A DNA stretch of 58,413 nucleotides from an uncultured Aquimarina sp. (GCA_947489195.1 CANLCT010000026.1:1-58413), one strand, 5' to 3'. Positions 8,615 to 18,422 are shown, counted from the stretch's first letter. A program made the numbers and translations. The notes: generated from the sequence alone by a model not told the origin.

Positions 8615-9488
8615 TATTTTGAGTCTTATAGGAAATACCCCTTTAGTACAAGCTAAAAATGTTATAAAAAACCCCAATATTACGCTATTACTTAAACTTG
8701 AAGGAAATAACCCTGGGGGAAGTGTAAAGGATCGTGCCGCTTACAATATGATAAAATCGGCATTAGATCGTGGTGATATTGATAAAAACACCCAACTTAT
8801 TGAAGCTACCAGCGGAAATACTGGAATTGCTTTAGCCATGATTGCTGGCTTATTTAATTTAAACATCGAATTAGTAATGCCCGAAAATGCTACTAAAGAA
8901 CGTGTGCAGACTATGCGAGCTTATGGAGCAACTGTAACACTAACTTCAAAAGATGTTGGTATAGAAGGTGCTAGGGATTACGCGGAAGCTAAAGTAAAAA
9001 ATGAAGGTTTTGTAATGTTAAACCAATTTGGTAATGACGATAATTGGAAAGCACATTATAAAACAACAGGACCTGAAATTTGGAGAGACACTGATAAAAA
9101 AGTCACCCATTTTGTTTCTGCTATGGGAACTACAGGTACCATCATGGGAACTTCTACTTTTTTAAAAGAGCAAAATGCAGATATACAAATTGTAGGAGCA
9201 CAACCAACTGATGGCTCTAGTATTCCTGGAATTAGAAAATGGCCTAAAGAATACTTACCAAGTATTTTTAATGCTGAAAAAGTAGATCAAGTTATTGAAG
9301 TAAGTCAAGAAGAGGCAACCATTATGGCCAAACGCTTAGCTAAAGAAGAAGGCGTTTTTGCGGGTATGAGTAGTGGTGGTTCAGTTTGTGCTGCATTAAA
9401 ACTTGCCGATACTATAAAAAGTGGAGTTATTGTTGCCATTATTTGTGATCGAGGAGATCGCTATTTATCGTCTGATTTATTTGTATAA
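8604..9488 (+). CDS. cysM: Cysteine synthase B (O-acetylserine sulfhydrylase)
   Basis: A PLP enzyme that makes cysteine from O-acetylserine and sulfide (or thiosulfate for CysM-type enzymes). From the ATG at 8604 it has 294 residues starting MTNSILSLIGNTPL; an upstream GTG at 8598 is a poorer start. The PLP lysine is Lys42 in GGSVKDRA, the phosphate-binding loop is in EATSGNTG, and the substrate loop GAQPTDGSSIPGIRKWP is of the CysM type. It overlaps the end of cysE by eleven bases. The product of CysE is its substrate. Confidence 0.93.
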   Translation: MTNSILSLIGNTPLVQAKNVIKNPNITLLLKLEGNNPGGSVKDRAAYNMIKSALDRGDIDKNTQLIEATSGNTGIALAMIAGLFNLNIELVMPENATKERVQTMRAYGATVTLTSKDVGIEGARDYAEAKVKNEGFVMLNQFGNDDNWKAHYKTTGPEIWRDTDKKVTHFVSAMGTTGTIMGTSTFLKEQNADIQIVGAQPTDGSSIPGIRKWPKEYLPSIFNAEKVDQVIEVSQEEATIMAKRLAKEEGVFAGMSSGGSVCAALKLADTIKSGVIVAIICDRGDRYLSSDLFV

Positions 9489-9564
9489 ACATTAGACATA
9501 GTATAGATAAGAGATTTTAAAAAATGAATTCCTTTTAATTTCACTTACGTTAGAAGCTATTTTT

Positions 9565-9942
9565 ATGAATCCTGTTGAAACCTATATTTACGAACAAAAT
9601 GAAAAAAAGCAACAAATTCTAACTTTTTTTCATGACCTTTTTATTAATAAGTACGAATTATCAGCAAATATAAAGTGGAAAATACCCACCTATTATGGTA
9701 AAGCTTGGGTTGCTTATCTAAATCCTGATAAAAAAACTGATGGAATACATATTTGTTTTGTTAGAGGGAATGAACTTTCTGAAAAACATAGTATTCTTAA
9801 AACTGAAGGTCGTAAAATGGTTAAAAGTATTTATATCGATTCAGTAGAAAAAATACCCTATGAACAACTTATTAACTGTATCGAAGAAGCAGTAACCTTG
9901 GATCAAACAGTAAAGTATAAGGCACCTAATTCAAAAAAATAA
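9565..9942 (+). CDS. DUF1801 (YdhG-like) protein
   Basis: This 125-residue cytosolic protein has the DUF1801 pattern: a helical N-terminal region with a conserved aspartate/tryptophan area (KWKIPTYYGKAWVAYLNP), a beta-strand GIHICFVRG, and a C-terminal LINCIEEAV helix. Members are small single-domain proteins related to iron-chaperone-like folds; no activity is established for this one. Its stop codon overlaps the start codon of the TauE-like permease gene (TAATG), so the two are translated in tandem. It begins 76 bases after cysM. Confidence 0.8.
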   Translation: MNPVETYIYEQNEKKQQILTFFHDLFINKYELSANIKWKIPTYYGKAWVAYLNPDKKTDGIHICFVRGNELSEKHSILKTEGRKMVKSIYIDSVEKIPYEQLINCIEEAVTLDQTVKYKAPNSKK

Positions 9943-10697
9943 TGGAGTTAAAAGATTTATTTTTAATTTTTGTTGGTGCCCTTACTGGTTTTATAAACAC
10001 TGTTGCTGGTGGTGGTTCTGTTATTATTTTACCAGTACTTATTCTTTATTTTGGACTTCCTCCTACATTAGCTAATGGTACAAATAGAATAGGTATTTTT
10101 ATTCAAACTATTTTTTCGGCATGGGGGTTTAAAAGTAAAGGTATTTCTCCTTTTGTTTTTGGTTTTTCGAAATCTATTTTGGTCGGAATTATTGCCTTAA
10201 TTGGTGCTATTATTGGATCAAAAATTGCCTTAGAAATTCCAGATGAATTATTTACAAAAATTTTATCGGTAGTAATGATTGGAGTTTTAATACTAACATT
10301 AGTAAAACCTAAACCACCACAATTAATAAAAGATAATCCAAAATTAGCTTATATTTTAACGCTAATCACCTTCTTTTTTATTGGTATCTATGGTGGATTT
10401 ATACAAGCAGGCACTGGTTTACTCTTAATTCTAGCTCTTTCGGTTTTAAATGACTTAAGCCTTGTAAAATCAAATGCCCTAAAAACTATCATTGTGTTTA
10501 TTTTTACCATTGGAACCATTAGCGTTTTTGCTATGGACGACCAAATAAACTATAAATATGGTTTATTATTAGGTGTTGGTAATGCTATTGGTGGTTGGAC
10601 TGCTAGCCGATGGTCTGTTAAAAAAGGAGATAAAGCTATTCAAATTTTTATGGTTGTTGCCGTTATTTTAATGGCTATTAAACTTTGGGTATTTTAA
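9942..10697 (+). CDS. TauE/SafE-family permease
   Basis: This 251-residue membrane protein has about eight hydrophobic helices and the two family repeats: the N-terminal GFINTVAGGGSVIILPVLI with LANGTNRIG, and the C-terminal GFIQAGTGLLLILAL with SNALKT. The family moves sulfite, sulfoacetate and other organosulfur anions or unknown anions, usually as exporters. Its position just after cysE-cysM and DUF1801 makes a link with sulfur metabolism attractive, but the substrate is inferred only. Translation is coupled to DUF1801 by the TAATG overlap. It is convergent with the last PUL gene, 19 bases away. Confidence 0.88.
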   Translation: MELKDLFLIFVGALTGFINTVAGGGSVIILPVLILYFGLPPTLANGTNRIGIFIQTIFSAWGFKSKGISPFVFGFSKSILVGIIALIGAIIGSKIALEIPDELFTKILSVVMIGVLILTLVKPKPPQLIKDNPKLAYILTLITFFFIGIYGGFIQAGTGLLLILALSVLNDLSLVKSNALKTIIVFIFTIGTISVFAMDDQINYKYGLLLGVGNAIGGWTASRWSVKKGDKAIQIFMVVAVILMAIKLWVF

Positions 10698-10716
10698 TAT
10701 TTTATAGACATTAAAC

Positions 10717-12732
10717 CTAATTCATAAAGCTAAAAGCATCTATTGATATTGGTGCCAACTCGTTTTTTTGAAAGTGTTTTCCGTTTACTTTTAATTCTAG
10801 TTTATGATGACCATGCTCCAAAATTGGAGTTTTATAAATTACAGTATTATATATAGCAGCTCCAAAAAAACAATCAATTTCTTCTATAAATTTTCCATCC
10901 AAATAGACATCACAAGCTCCCATTTTTTTACTAATACTTCCATAACACTTCGCTTGAGTTCCTTTAAAATTGAAAATTACTGATGCTCCAACCTGATGCG
11001 ACGTATTTTCACTTCCCATAAAAATGTTTTCTCCTGTAGTATTCCCTCTCCAATCTCCTTTAAATACAATGCTTTTATGTGTATTATCTAGTTTTTTCCA
11101 CATACTAGTTTCCGATACTTTATTAACTATTGTGGCTTCATATTCAACATGAGACTCTAATTTTAAGGGGAATTCAATTTTATATGATTCATAGGAATCT
11201 AACCGAGGTATGTTATACGTTTTTAATAGCTTTGAGCTTGATTGTTTATGAGTGAAAATTTTTAATTTGCTTTTAGCAGAAGGTTTTAATCCTACATTTT
11301 CAACGGTTACACAAAGTGTTTGTTGATCAGTTGTTTTTTTTATTTCTATAGGAGTCGTTACAAGCGAAGCTGGTTCATTATTAAATTCAGGCAGTAGTGC
11401 ATACCCAAAAAATAGTGTTCCTTTTTTAGTTTTACCTAATAGTTTTAAATCATAATGTGTTGTCGGAATATTAATTCCTTTATTATTAAAAACTATTATT
11501 ACATCTGTATTATCTTGATATGACTTTGTTGGTTTTACTCCCTTACCATAATTAACATCGTTCGAAGTCCCTAATAATAGTGAATTAACATCCACCTCTT
11601 TTACTGCATTAAAATCAGGTTCTGATTTTATTCTAATTTTTATACTTCCATTTTGATCGCCTGTCAATTTTGAATTTTCAATTTCTATAAGCTTTTCTAC
11701 AACAAGTGGTAAGATTGTATTTTTCGAACTGTGATTATCCTTTCCTAGGTCAAACTTTTTTTGAACATCAATAACCCCCAAAGACATATGAGTAGCTCGT
11801 CCATATATATCTTGAATAACTTTGGGGCGTTCAAATTTTTCCCATTCATTTTTTGTTCCATCTGAATACTTAAAAATAGTCTTATCATAAGCTAATCCAG
11901 GCTCAACTATCCAATGAATGCCGTCTAGTGAGCGCATATGAATTGATTTTTTTTCGATAGCATGATTATAAACAACATGATATTGATGCCGTGACTTCCA
12001 AATAACAGGATCTTCGGGGTAACCGCTATATCTATTATAATTATGTGCAGAAACTATTTTAAATGGACCTAAAATACCTTTGTTCGAAATCATAACGTCT
12101 CCCCTTTTCGTAAAAAACAAAAAGCTTCCATCTTCTCGCTCTATCCCTGTTAAATTGGTTTTTAAATGCGATAACCCCTTATATCCTTGTGTATCTATTG
12201 CTAATTCACCTTGATAGGTCCATAAACTATCTAAACTTTTTGAAGTGTATACTTTAGCACCACTAGTATGTAAAATGAATGATCCATTTTTTAACGAAAT
12301 AATTTCTGGATTATGCCCTTTTTCAATAATCGTACCCGTAACTATATATGGACCTAAAGGATCCTTTGAAATCGCATGAGCTACTTCAGATTTTGGCCAT
12401 CCCCAATGTCCTGTATCTTCTTTCCAACGACAAATTGCAATATGATAATTATCATCAGTTCCTCTTATAGGGTTTCCTCCCCAATAACTCCACAAACTGT
12501 CTTCAATTCCGTTTTTAATATCGCGAGGTAATACATTTTCTGAACCCCATATATGCTTATCAATTAATGCATGATCTAATGGTATAGGAAGAAACAAATC
12601 TTTAAACTGACCTCCATAAATTATTTTTTTTTCTAATTTAGTTGAAGTCTGAGCATTAGTTTTAGTTATATAAAAAATACAGAAAAAACAAAGTATTAAT
12701 AAACAGGAATAGGCTTTAAAAGAAGTTTGCAT
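10717..12732 (-). CDS. Secreted beta-propeller glycosidase-like protein with C-terminal carbohydrate-binding module
   Basis: The protein has 671 residues from the ATG at 12732; a GTG lies one codon upstream. A signal peptide (to about residue 28) is followed by a five-bladed-propeller-like region (about 30-345) with blade motifs WGGNPI, GHNPEI, PEDPVIW and FERPKV. These resemble the GH43/GH32/GH117 group, with acidic residues at the blade centres. Residues about 545-670 form a jelly-roll module (SVIFNFKGT, CDVYLDGKF, HHKLELKVNG) of the kind that binds sugars. I cannot name the exact family. It is the last gene of the PUL, 24 bases after GH2, and probably acts in the periplasm on side chains or oligosaccharides released upstream. 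Confidence 0.7.
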   Translation of the reverse strand: MQTSFKAYSCLLILCFFCIFYITKTNAQTSTKLEKKIIYGGQFKDLFLPIPLDHALIDKHIWGSENVLPRDIKNGIEDSLWSYWGGNPIRGTDDNYHIAICRWKEDTGHWGWPKSEVAHAISKDPLGPYIVTGTIIEKGHNPEIISLKNGSFILHTSGAKVYTSKSLDSLWTYQGELAIDTQGYKGLSHLKTNLTGIEREDGSFLFFTKRGDVMISNKGILGPFKIVSAHNYNRYSGYPEDPVIWKSRHQYHVVYNHAIEKKSIHMRSLDGIHWIVEPGLAYDKTIFKYSDGTKNEWEKFERPKVIQDIYGRATHMSLGVIDVQKKFDLGKDNHSSKNTILPLVVEKLIEIENSKLTGDQNGSIKIRIKSEPDFNAVKEVDVNSLLLGTSNDVNYGKGVKPTKSYQDNTDVIIVFNNKGINIPTTHYDLKLLGKTKKGTLFFGYALLPEFNNEPASLVTTPIEIKKTTDQQTLCVTVENVGLKPSAKSKLKIFTHKQSSSKLLKTYNIPRLDSYESYKIEFPLKLESHVEYEATIVNKVSETSMWKKLDNTHKSIVFKGDWRGNTTGENIFMGSENTSHQVGASVIFNFKGTQAKCYGSISKKMGACDVYLDGKFIEEIDCFFGAAIYNTVIYKTPILEHGHHKLELKVNGKHFQKNELAPISIDAFSFMN

Positions 12733-12756
12733 CACTAAAATTTATTTGTTTTTATT

Positions 12757-15471
12757 TTAATTATTTCCCTCAAAAATTTGTTGTTGTTTTTCTACTTCTT
12801 TGAGTTTATAATTATTTAACTCCTTTTCTAAGTCAATAATTTTTCTCTTCAATGTTTTTATTGCTTTATTATTTAAAGTTTTAGCCATTTTTTTATCCAA
12901 AGTAACCTCCTTTTTTTTGTTAACGATATCATTAAATAATAAAGGAGTGGTCGCTGGAACTGATTCAAAAGTTAACACTCCTGTAATTGGAGTATGTATT
13001 CCTTCTTTTAAAATAGAGGCATTAACAGTAATTTTACCTGCTCTTGTTGTAGACTGAATTAAAGCCGGAGCTGTACCCCAATCTACTTGTTTCGGATTTG
13101 CCATAATATTTGAATCACCAATAATATGTCCTTCACCTTCTATCTCAAATTTAATATAGTCATTACACAATCGTTTAACATTTCCATTATCATCAACTAT
13201 TGAAGCAATTATTGTTACAAAATCTGAACCATTAGCTACTAAATCTATATCATTATTTACAAGTTCTAATTTTATTTTTGTTCTACGATTAGTAGGTCTC
13301 TTTTTGGTTGTTACAACTACCTTCCCATCAATAATACCTTCGGCTATAATTGTAGCTTCAGCATGTCTTTCATTTCGATATAATTTTTTCAAATCCATAA
13401 AATCAAAAACATCATTGAATACCATAATTGGACTAGGCATATTGAAAGCCTTTTTATCTTTTTTTATACTTAATGTATCTTTTTCCATCACTATCAACCT
13501 TACTTCGTCGCAGTTTGTAAAAACAGTAACATTTTTACTGGAAAAAGGAGACATTTCGTGAGCTATAAAAACCATGGGGTCGCTATTAATTGGCTTTTGT
13601 TGTGCTTTAAACAAATAATAAGAATATTTTGGCTGACGAAAAACATCTGTAATTCCTCCATAAAAAGGGTCAGGATGATAGCCTCTTTGATGATCAAACG
13701 AGTGCCACAAAGCACCTCCTACATGTTGTTTTGGTGTACTCGAAATGGTTTCCCAATTTGTTAGTCTATGTTTTGTATTTGCATAATGATTTGCCTGAAT
13801 CAATTGAGCAGACTCTCCCCAACCTCTAGCTACTCTACTTGTGGAATTATGTGAATTCCAATCATCCACATTATCACCCCATTCTCTAGTAAATACACTA
13901 CGATCTTCGTGACTATAATCAAATTGAGACGGAATAATTTTTTTCTCTTTCGAATTAAATTTTCTTTTTTCAATTTTTCGATCAAATTGTGGATGACAAT
14001 AAACTACATCAAAAAATTCTGACCCTTCATGATTATTTGCATCACAAGCCGTAAAAACACCTTGAAAAGGATACTCCTCATGAATCATTTTATGTACCCT
14101 TTCTGCAAAATAACTAGGATAATCAGTTTCATTTAATACGGGCTCCCACAGTAATACTGATGCGTAATTTCTATCGCGCCGAACCATTTGCCGAATGTCA
14201 CTATATATTAGCTTTTCAAATTGAGGGTTTTTATCATTCCAAAATTGCCATCCTGGTGTAGCTACAATAAAAAATAACCCAAGGGCGTCACAGGCATCCA
14301 TAAAAGCTGGATCAGCAGGATAATGCGCTCCTCGTATTATTTCAAAACCTGCATTTTTTAAAATAATAGCATCTCTCCACTGCCCTGAATTTGGTAACGC
14401 ATTACCAACATAAGCAAAATCTTGATGTCTGTTCCCTCCCATCAATTTGCCTTCGTAGGGTTTGTTATTTAAGTACAAACCTTTTTTACCTTTAAATTCA
14501 ATTTTTCTTATTCCTAATTTTTGTCTTACACCATCAATAAGTTTATTATCATCATTTAAAATATGAATCTCTAAATTATACTGATAAGGTTTTTTAGGCG
14601 ACCAAAGCTGAGGTCTATTCAGTTGAATTGTAGTATTAATTTGTTTATAACTATAGGCAGAAATTTCACTTATTTTTTCATTTATAGCTACAATATTATT
14701 TTGTTTGTCTTTTAAAATATATTGAATTTTAACGCCTTTTTTTAAAGCTGTTTTATTAGCTATATCCGATGCCACTATTATTTTTACGCTATTTTCAGAT
14801 AAATCTTCATAATGGACAAAAACTCCACCTCCAGCAATTTTATCTACCGTATTTGAATTGGTAATGTAAATATTATTAGTAGCAATCAACCAGACATCAC
14901 GATAAATACCTCCGAAATAAGCAAAATCTAATACTTTTTGAGCTTTGCCTGGTGGGTAATTAGGATCATCACTATTATCTGCCCAAACTGCAATTACATT
15001 ATCTTTATCTTTTTTAACCTTATCAGTTATATCTACGCTAAACGGAAGATAACCTCCAAAGTGTGTAGTTAATAATTCTCCATTTAACCAAATTTTGGAT
15101 TTTCCCATAATAGCTTCAAAATGGATAATAAGTCTTTTGTTTTTTATGCTATTAGGAATTGTAAAATGTTTCCTGTACCAAGCTTCTCCTTGGTAATTAT
15201 TTGACCCACTTGCTTGTATAGCATTCAACTCTAAACCATGTGGAGTACTTATTACTTCCCAATTCGAATCCTTATAATTTTTTAGTTCCGCATTTTTCTT
15301 ATTTCCTTTATAGAAACGCCAACCCACATTAAAATCAAATACTTTACGCCCTGAATTTGGAACTTCAAAAAAACCCGCTTTTGAATATTCAACTTTGCCA
15401 TTAGTCTTTTGCGCAGTAGCAACACAGCATAAAATGGAGAAGAAAATTATGTAAAGCATATAGTTTTTCAT
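12757..15471 (-). CDS. Glycoside hydrolase family 2 enzyme with C-terminal coiled coil
   Basis: The protein has 904 residues with an N-terminal signal peptide (cleavage near CCVATAQ). Domain order: sugar-binding jelly roll (about 45-200), immunoglobulin-like domain (about 210-325), TIM barrel (about 330-640) with the acid/base Glu448 in WEPVLNE and nucleophile Glu530 in TREWGD, then a DUF4982-like and an Ig-like region. Family members are beta-galactosidases, beta-glucuronidases and relatives, so the sugar specificity is open. The last 45 residues form a charged leucine-rich helix (KTLKRKIIDLEKELNNYK), a clear coiled coil that is unusual for GH2. It lies seven bases after the small secreted protein in the PUL operon. 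Confidence 0.9.
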   Translation of the reverse strand: MKNYMLYIIFFSILCCVATAQKTNGKVEYSKAGFFEVPNSGRKVFDFNVGWRFYKGNKKNAELKNYKDSNWEVISTPHGLELNAIQASGSNNYQGEAWYRKHFTIPNSIKNKRLIIHFEAIMGKSKIWLNGELLTTHFGGYLPFSVDITDKVKKDKDNVIAVWADNSDDPNYPPGKAQKVLDFAYFGGIYRDVWLIATNNIYITNSNTVDKIAGGGVFVHYEDLSENSVKIIVASDIANKTALKKGVKIQYILKDKQNNIVAINEKISEISAYSYKQINTTIQLNRPQLWSPKKPYQYNLEIHILNDDNKLIDGVRQKLGIRKIEFKGKKGLYLNNKPYEGKLMGGNRHQDFAYVGNALPNSGQWRDAIILKNAGFEIIRGAHYPADPAFMDACDALGLFFIVATPGWQFWNDKNPQFEKLIYSDIRQMVRRDRNYASVLLWEPVLNETDYPSYFAERVHKMIHEEYPFQGVFTACDANNHEGSEFFDVVYCHPQFDRKIEKRKFNSKEKKIIPSQFDYSHEDRSVFTREWGDNVDDWNSHNSTSRVARGWGESAQLIQANHYANTKHRLTNWETISSTPKQHVGGALWHSFDHQRGYHPDPFYGGITDVFRQPKYSYYLFKAQQKPINSDPMVFIAHEMSPFSSKNVTVFTNCDEVRLIVMEKDTLSIKKDKKAFNMPSPIMVFNDVFDFMDLKKLYRNERHAEATIIAEGIIDGKVVVTTKKRPTNRRTKIKLELVNNDIDLVANGSDFVTIIASIVDDNGNVKRLCNDYIKFEIEGEGHIIGDSNIMANPKQVDWGTAPALIQSTTRAGKITVNASILKEGIHTPITGVLTFESVPATTPLLFNDIVNKKKEVTLDKKMAKTLNNKAIKTLKRKIIDLEKELNNYKLKEVEKQQQIFEGNN

Positions 15472-15478
15472 TTTATTG

Positions 15479-15898
15479 TTATTTCTTCACATTTATTCCC
15501 TTTTCAATTCCTTTATGAATAGCATCTCGCCAAGTGTATTTTTCACCAAGCTTTCTTATATGATATCTGATTTCGTAATTTTCACCAGGGCTAATCGCTT
15601 TTTTACTATACCCTAAAGCAATATCACTGTTTCCTTTTCCTTTTTTTACTGTTACTGTTCCACCCGCAAGCCACTCCCCTTTACTATTATGCAATGAGGC
15701 ACTTAATAATCGATTTTTATTCGCATTATATGAAAAAGGGATTATAATCTGACCTTTGGCATTTATTGTATAACTATTATCTGTTCCATTATATGCTATA
15801 CTATCATTAGTATCTACTCGTTTTTGCCCAAATATTGTAGTCATTGATGATAAACCTATTATAAGCATTAGTGTTAAAAAGCTTTTTAAAAATTTCAT
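15479..15898 (-). CDS. Small secreted protein of the PUL, function unknown
   Basis: The protein has 139 residues with a signal peptide ending near SSMTTIFGQ. The mature part (about 113 residues) looks like a single beta-sandwich domain (GQIIIPFSYNANKNRLLSASLHNSKGEWLAGGTVTV) followed by a basic C-terminal helix. It has no catalytic motif and no lipobox. It sits between GH43 (59 bp upstream) and GH2 (7 bp downstream), close enough to be translated together with them. A role as a binding module supplied in trans is one guess. I do not recognise the family. Confidence 0.7.
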   Translation of the reverse strand: MKFLKSFLTLMLIIGLSSMTTIFGQKRVDTNDSIAYNGTDNSYTINAKGQIIIPFSYNANKNRLLSASLHNSKGEWLAGGTVTVKKGKGNSDIALGYSKKAISPGENYEIRYHIRKLGEKYTWRDAIHKGIEKGINVKK

Positions 15899-15957
15899 GA
15901 TTTTAGTTTTCTATTAATAAATTTATTATTGCTGTAGCAGTTACATTTCAAAATGTT

Positions 15958-16968
15958 TTAATCAAAAACATTTTTCGTCTGCTCAATCAACTTTAAAGTT
16001 CCATCTTCATTATGATGTAATTTATTTATACACATGCTTCTACGATATTTTTTATGTGCTTCATGTCCATTCTTTTTTGCTAAACCTCCATTATGATAAA
16101 AGAAATAATACTCTCCTTTAAAATTTATAATAGATTGGTGAATTGTATGAACTCCACTTTCTGTAGCTAATACCCCTTTATATTCGAATGGTCCTATTGG
16201 ACTATTACTTGTTGCATAACAGATTACCTCGTCTCCTACTTTATTTCTTCTGGTTCCATGTTTATATCTTTTTGCAGGATATGTCATGTAATAAGTTCCT
16301 TTGTATTTGTGTATAAATGGACCTTCTACAAAATTAGGATCTTCATCAACTGTATTTCGTATTGACCAGTTTGTAAGCTCATGTATAATTCCATCTGTTT
16401 CAACCATGTTATCTTTTAATTTAACTACATAACAATCTTCTCCATTACGAGAAAAATATAAATAAGCTTGATCATCATCATCTATAAAAACCATTGGATC
16501 TATTGCTCTATCAATAGGAACCAAAGGCTTCCCCAAAGCATCTACATAAGGGCCTTCGGGAGTATTACTAACAAAAACACCAATATTAAAATTTGCTGGA
16601 GCATATAAATAATATTTACCATTCCGTTCGATACCATCTGGTGCCCATAAATGTGAATTAGCCCAAGAAATATTATCAAGACTTAAACCCACTCCGTGAT
16701 CTGTCCACGTTTTTAAATCTTTAGAAGAAAGAATATGATAATCAGCCATACTACTATAATCAACAGCAGTATCAGAATCATGAGATGCAAATACCCATAC
16801 TGTACCGTCTTTATAAACTTTGGCTGATGGATCGCACAAATAGGCGTGTTTTACAATAGGGTTTTGCTCTGTTGTCCAAGTATATGGATACGTAATCTTT
16901 TTATTTTGACTAAATACGCTACAAAAAACAGTTAATGCACTAAAAATTAAAATTTTATTTTTTTTCAT
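15958..16968 (-). CDS. Glycoside hydrolase family 43
   Basis: This 336-residue protein has a signal peptide (to about residue 20) and a single five-bladed propeller domain. The family triad is visible: base Asp46 in LCDPSAK, pKa-tuning Asp157 in AIDPMVF, and acid Glu215 in EGPFIHKYKGTYYM. GH43 enzymes are mostly beta-xylosidases, alpha-L-arabinofuranosidases or galactanases; the subfamily is not assignable here. It starts a sub-cluster of four genes 156 bp after the TRAP transporter. That gap contains a 7-bp inverted repeat (17013-17048) that may be an internal regulatory site. A periplasmic location is likely, as there is no lipobox or T9SS tail. Confidence 0.9.
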   Translation of the reverse strand: MKKNKILIFSALTVFCSVFSQNKKITYPYTWTTEQNPIVKHAYLCDPSAKVYKDGTVWVFASHDSDTAVDYSSMADYHILSSKDLKTWTDHGVGLSLDNISWANSHLWAPDGIERNGKYYLYAPANFNIGVFVSNTPEGPYVDALGKPLVPIDRAIDPMVFIDDDDQAYLYFSRNGEDCYVVKLKDNMVETDGIIHELTNWSIRNTVDEDPNFVEGPFIHKYKGTYYMTYPAKRYKHGTRRNKVGDEVICYATSNSPIGPFEYKGVLATESGVHTIHQSIINFKGEYYFFYHNGGLAKKNGHEAHKKYRRSMCINKLHHNEDGTLKLIEQTKNVFD

Positions 16969-17012
16969 TATATAGCTAATTTTATTTTTAATTATATCAT
17001 TTTTTTATTTTG

Positions 17013-17048
17013 ACTAAAGGAAGCTTTAATACTCCTAACTACTTTAGT
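17013..17048 (-). promoter_or_regulatory. Inverted repeat upstream of the GH43 gene
   Basis: ACTAAAG (17013-17019) and CTTTAGT (17042-17048) form an inverted repeat about 45 bases upstream of the GH43 start. A related CTAAAG/CTTTAG pair lies at a similar distance (about 40 bases) upstream of the surface lipoprotein gene at 29206. A shared operator or promoter element is possible; chance is not excluded. Confidence 0.35.
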
Positions 17049-17124
17049 ATAAGTAACCTCATCATTGTTCTTTATTTTTTAAACAACTAAACTTAAAATT
17101 TCAAATTACTTGGTCATTTTTTAT

Positions 17125-18420
17125 TTACACATCAAATAAACTTGGCAACCATAAACTTATCTGCGGGAAAACACTGATTAAAATCAACGCTAAAACCATT
17201 GCTAAAAATAAAGGTAACAGGGGTTTGATTACTTTTTCGATAGTTGTGTTAGCAACACCTACGCCAACAAAAAGAACTGAACCAACAGGTGGTGTACATA
17301 AGCCAATACATAAATTTAATATCATAATAATTCCAAAATGCACAGGGTCTACTCCTAATGTTTTTACAATTGGTAGAAAAATGGGAGTAAATATTAATAC
17401 TGCTGGAGTCATATCCATAAAAATCCCCACAAATAATAATATGGCATTAATTAGCAGTATTACAACAACTTTACTATCACTAATACTTAAAATAGCTTGG
17501 CTTAGATTTTGAGGTAAATTTTCAAATGATAATACCCATGACATTCCCATTGATGCTCCAATTAAAAGCATTACAACTGCTGTAATTTTTGATGAATCAA
17601 ATAAAATTTCTGATAGATTCTTAAATTTAATTTCTTTATAAACAAAACCTAAAATTAAACTGTACAATACGGCTATGGCAGAAGCTTCTGTAGCAGTAAA
17701 AACACCCGATATAATGCCCCCTATAACAATAAATAACATAAATAGACTAGGTAGTGCTTCAATAAAAGTTTTAAAAACCTCATTTAAACTACTTCGTTTA
17801 GCTTTTTGATATCCTTTACTTTTAGCCCATATAGCAGCAACAACCATTAGAAAAAAACCAGTTAAAATACCCGGAATGTACCCTGCTAAAAACAACGCAG
17901 CAATTGAAACTCCTCCACTAGCTAAAGAGTAAACGATAAGAACATTACTTGGCGGAATTAATAAACCTGTTGTTGCAGAAGTAATATTTACTGCAGCTCC
18001 AAATTCATTTGAGTAACCTTGTTTTTTCATTTCTGGCCCTAAAATACTCCCCATAGCTGATGCAGATGCCATTGCAGATCCAGCTATAGCTCCCATCAGC
18101 ATTGCCGAAAAAACATTGATTAAAGCCAAGCCTCCGGGCAATGCACCTACAAGGGTTTTGGCAAAAGCAATTAATCGATTAGCAATGCCACCTTTATTCA
18201 TTAATTCTCCTGAAAGAATAAAAAAAGGTATGGCCAAAAGGGCAAAACTATCTAAGCCTGCACCTAAACGTTGGGCTATAACAGCTGAAGCACTTAATGG
18301 AGTAACATCAATTAATAATGTTAGTATAGCCGAAATAATAATGCTCCATGCTACTGGTACTGCTGCTAATAACAACACTACAAAACTTACTATTAATACT
18401 ATAACAGGTAATAAATCCAT
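17125..18420 (-). CDS. dctM: TRAP transporter large permease
   Basis: The ion-coupled membrane subunit of a tripartite ATP-independent periplasmic transporter. It has 431 residues with about twelve hydrophobic helices and typical DctM signatures: AIPFFILSGELMNKGG, the GSAMASASAMGS loop, TTGLLIPPSNVLIVY and a C-terminal LCIGLCTPPVGSVLFVG. It begins two bases after DctQ ends, so the three subunits DctP, DctQ and DctM form one unit. TRAP systems take up carboxylates such as sialate, uronates and C4-dicarboxylates. In this locus the likely cargo is a uronic acid or unsaturated uronate made by the neighbouring GH88. Confidence 0.95.
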   Translation of the reverse strand: MDLLPVIVLIVSFVVLLLAAVPVAWSIIISAILTLLIDVTPLSASAVIAQRLGAGLDSFALLAIPFFILSGELMNKGGIANRLIAFAKTLVGALPGGLALINVFSAMLMGAIAGSAMASASAMGSILGPEMKKQGYSNEFGAAVNITSATTGLLIPPSNVLIVYSLASGGVSIAALFLAGYIPGILTGFFLMVVAAIWAKSKGYQKAKRSSLNEVFKTFIEALPSLFMLFIVIGGIISGVFTATEASAIAVLYSLILGFVYKEIKFKNLSEILFDSSKITAVVMLLIGASMGMSWVLSFENLPQNLSQAILSISDSKVVVILLINAILLFVGIFMDMTPAVLIFTPIFLPIVKTLGVDPVHFGIIMILNLCIGLCTPPVGSVLFVGVGVANTTIEKVIKPLLPLFLAMVLALILISVFPQISLWLPSLFDV

Positions 18421-18422
18421 AA

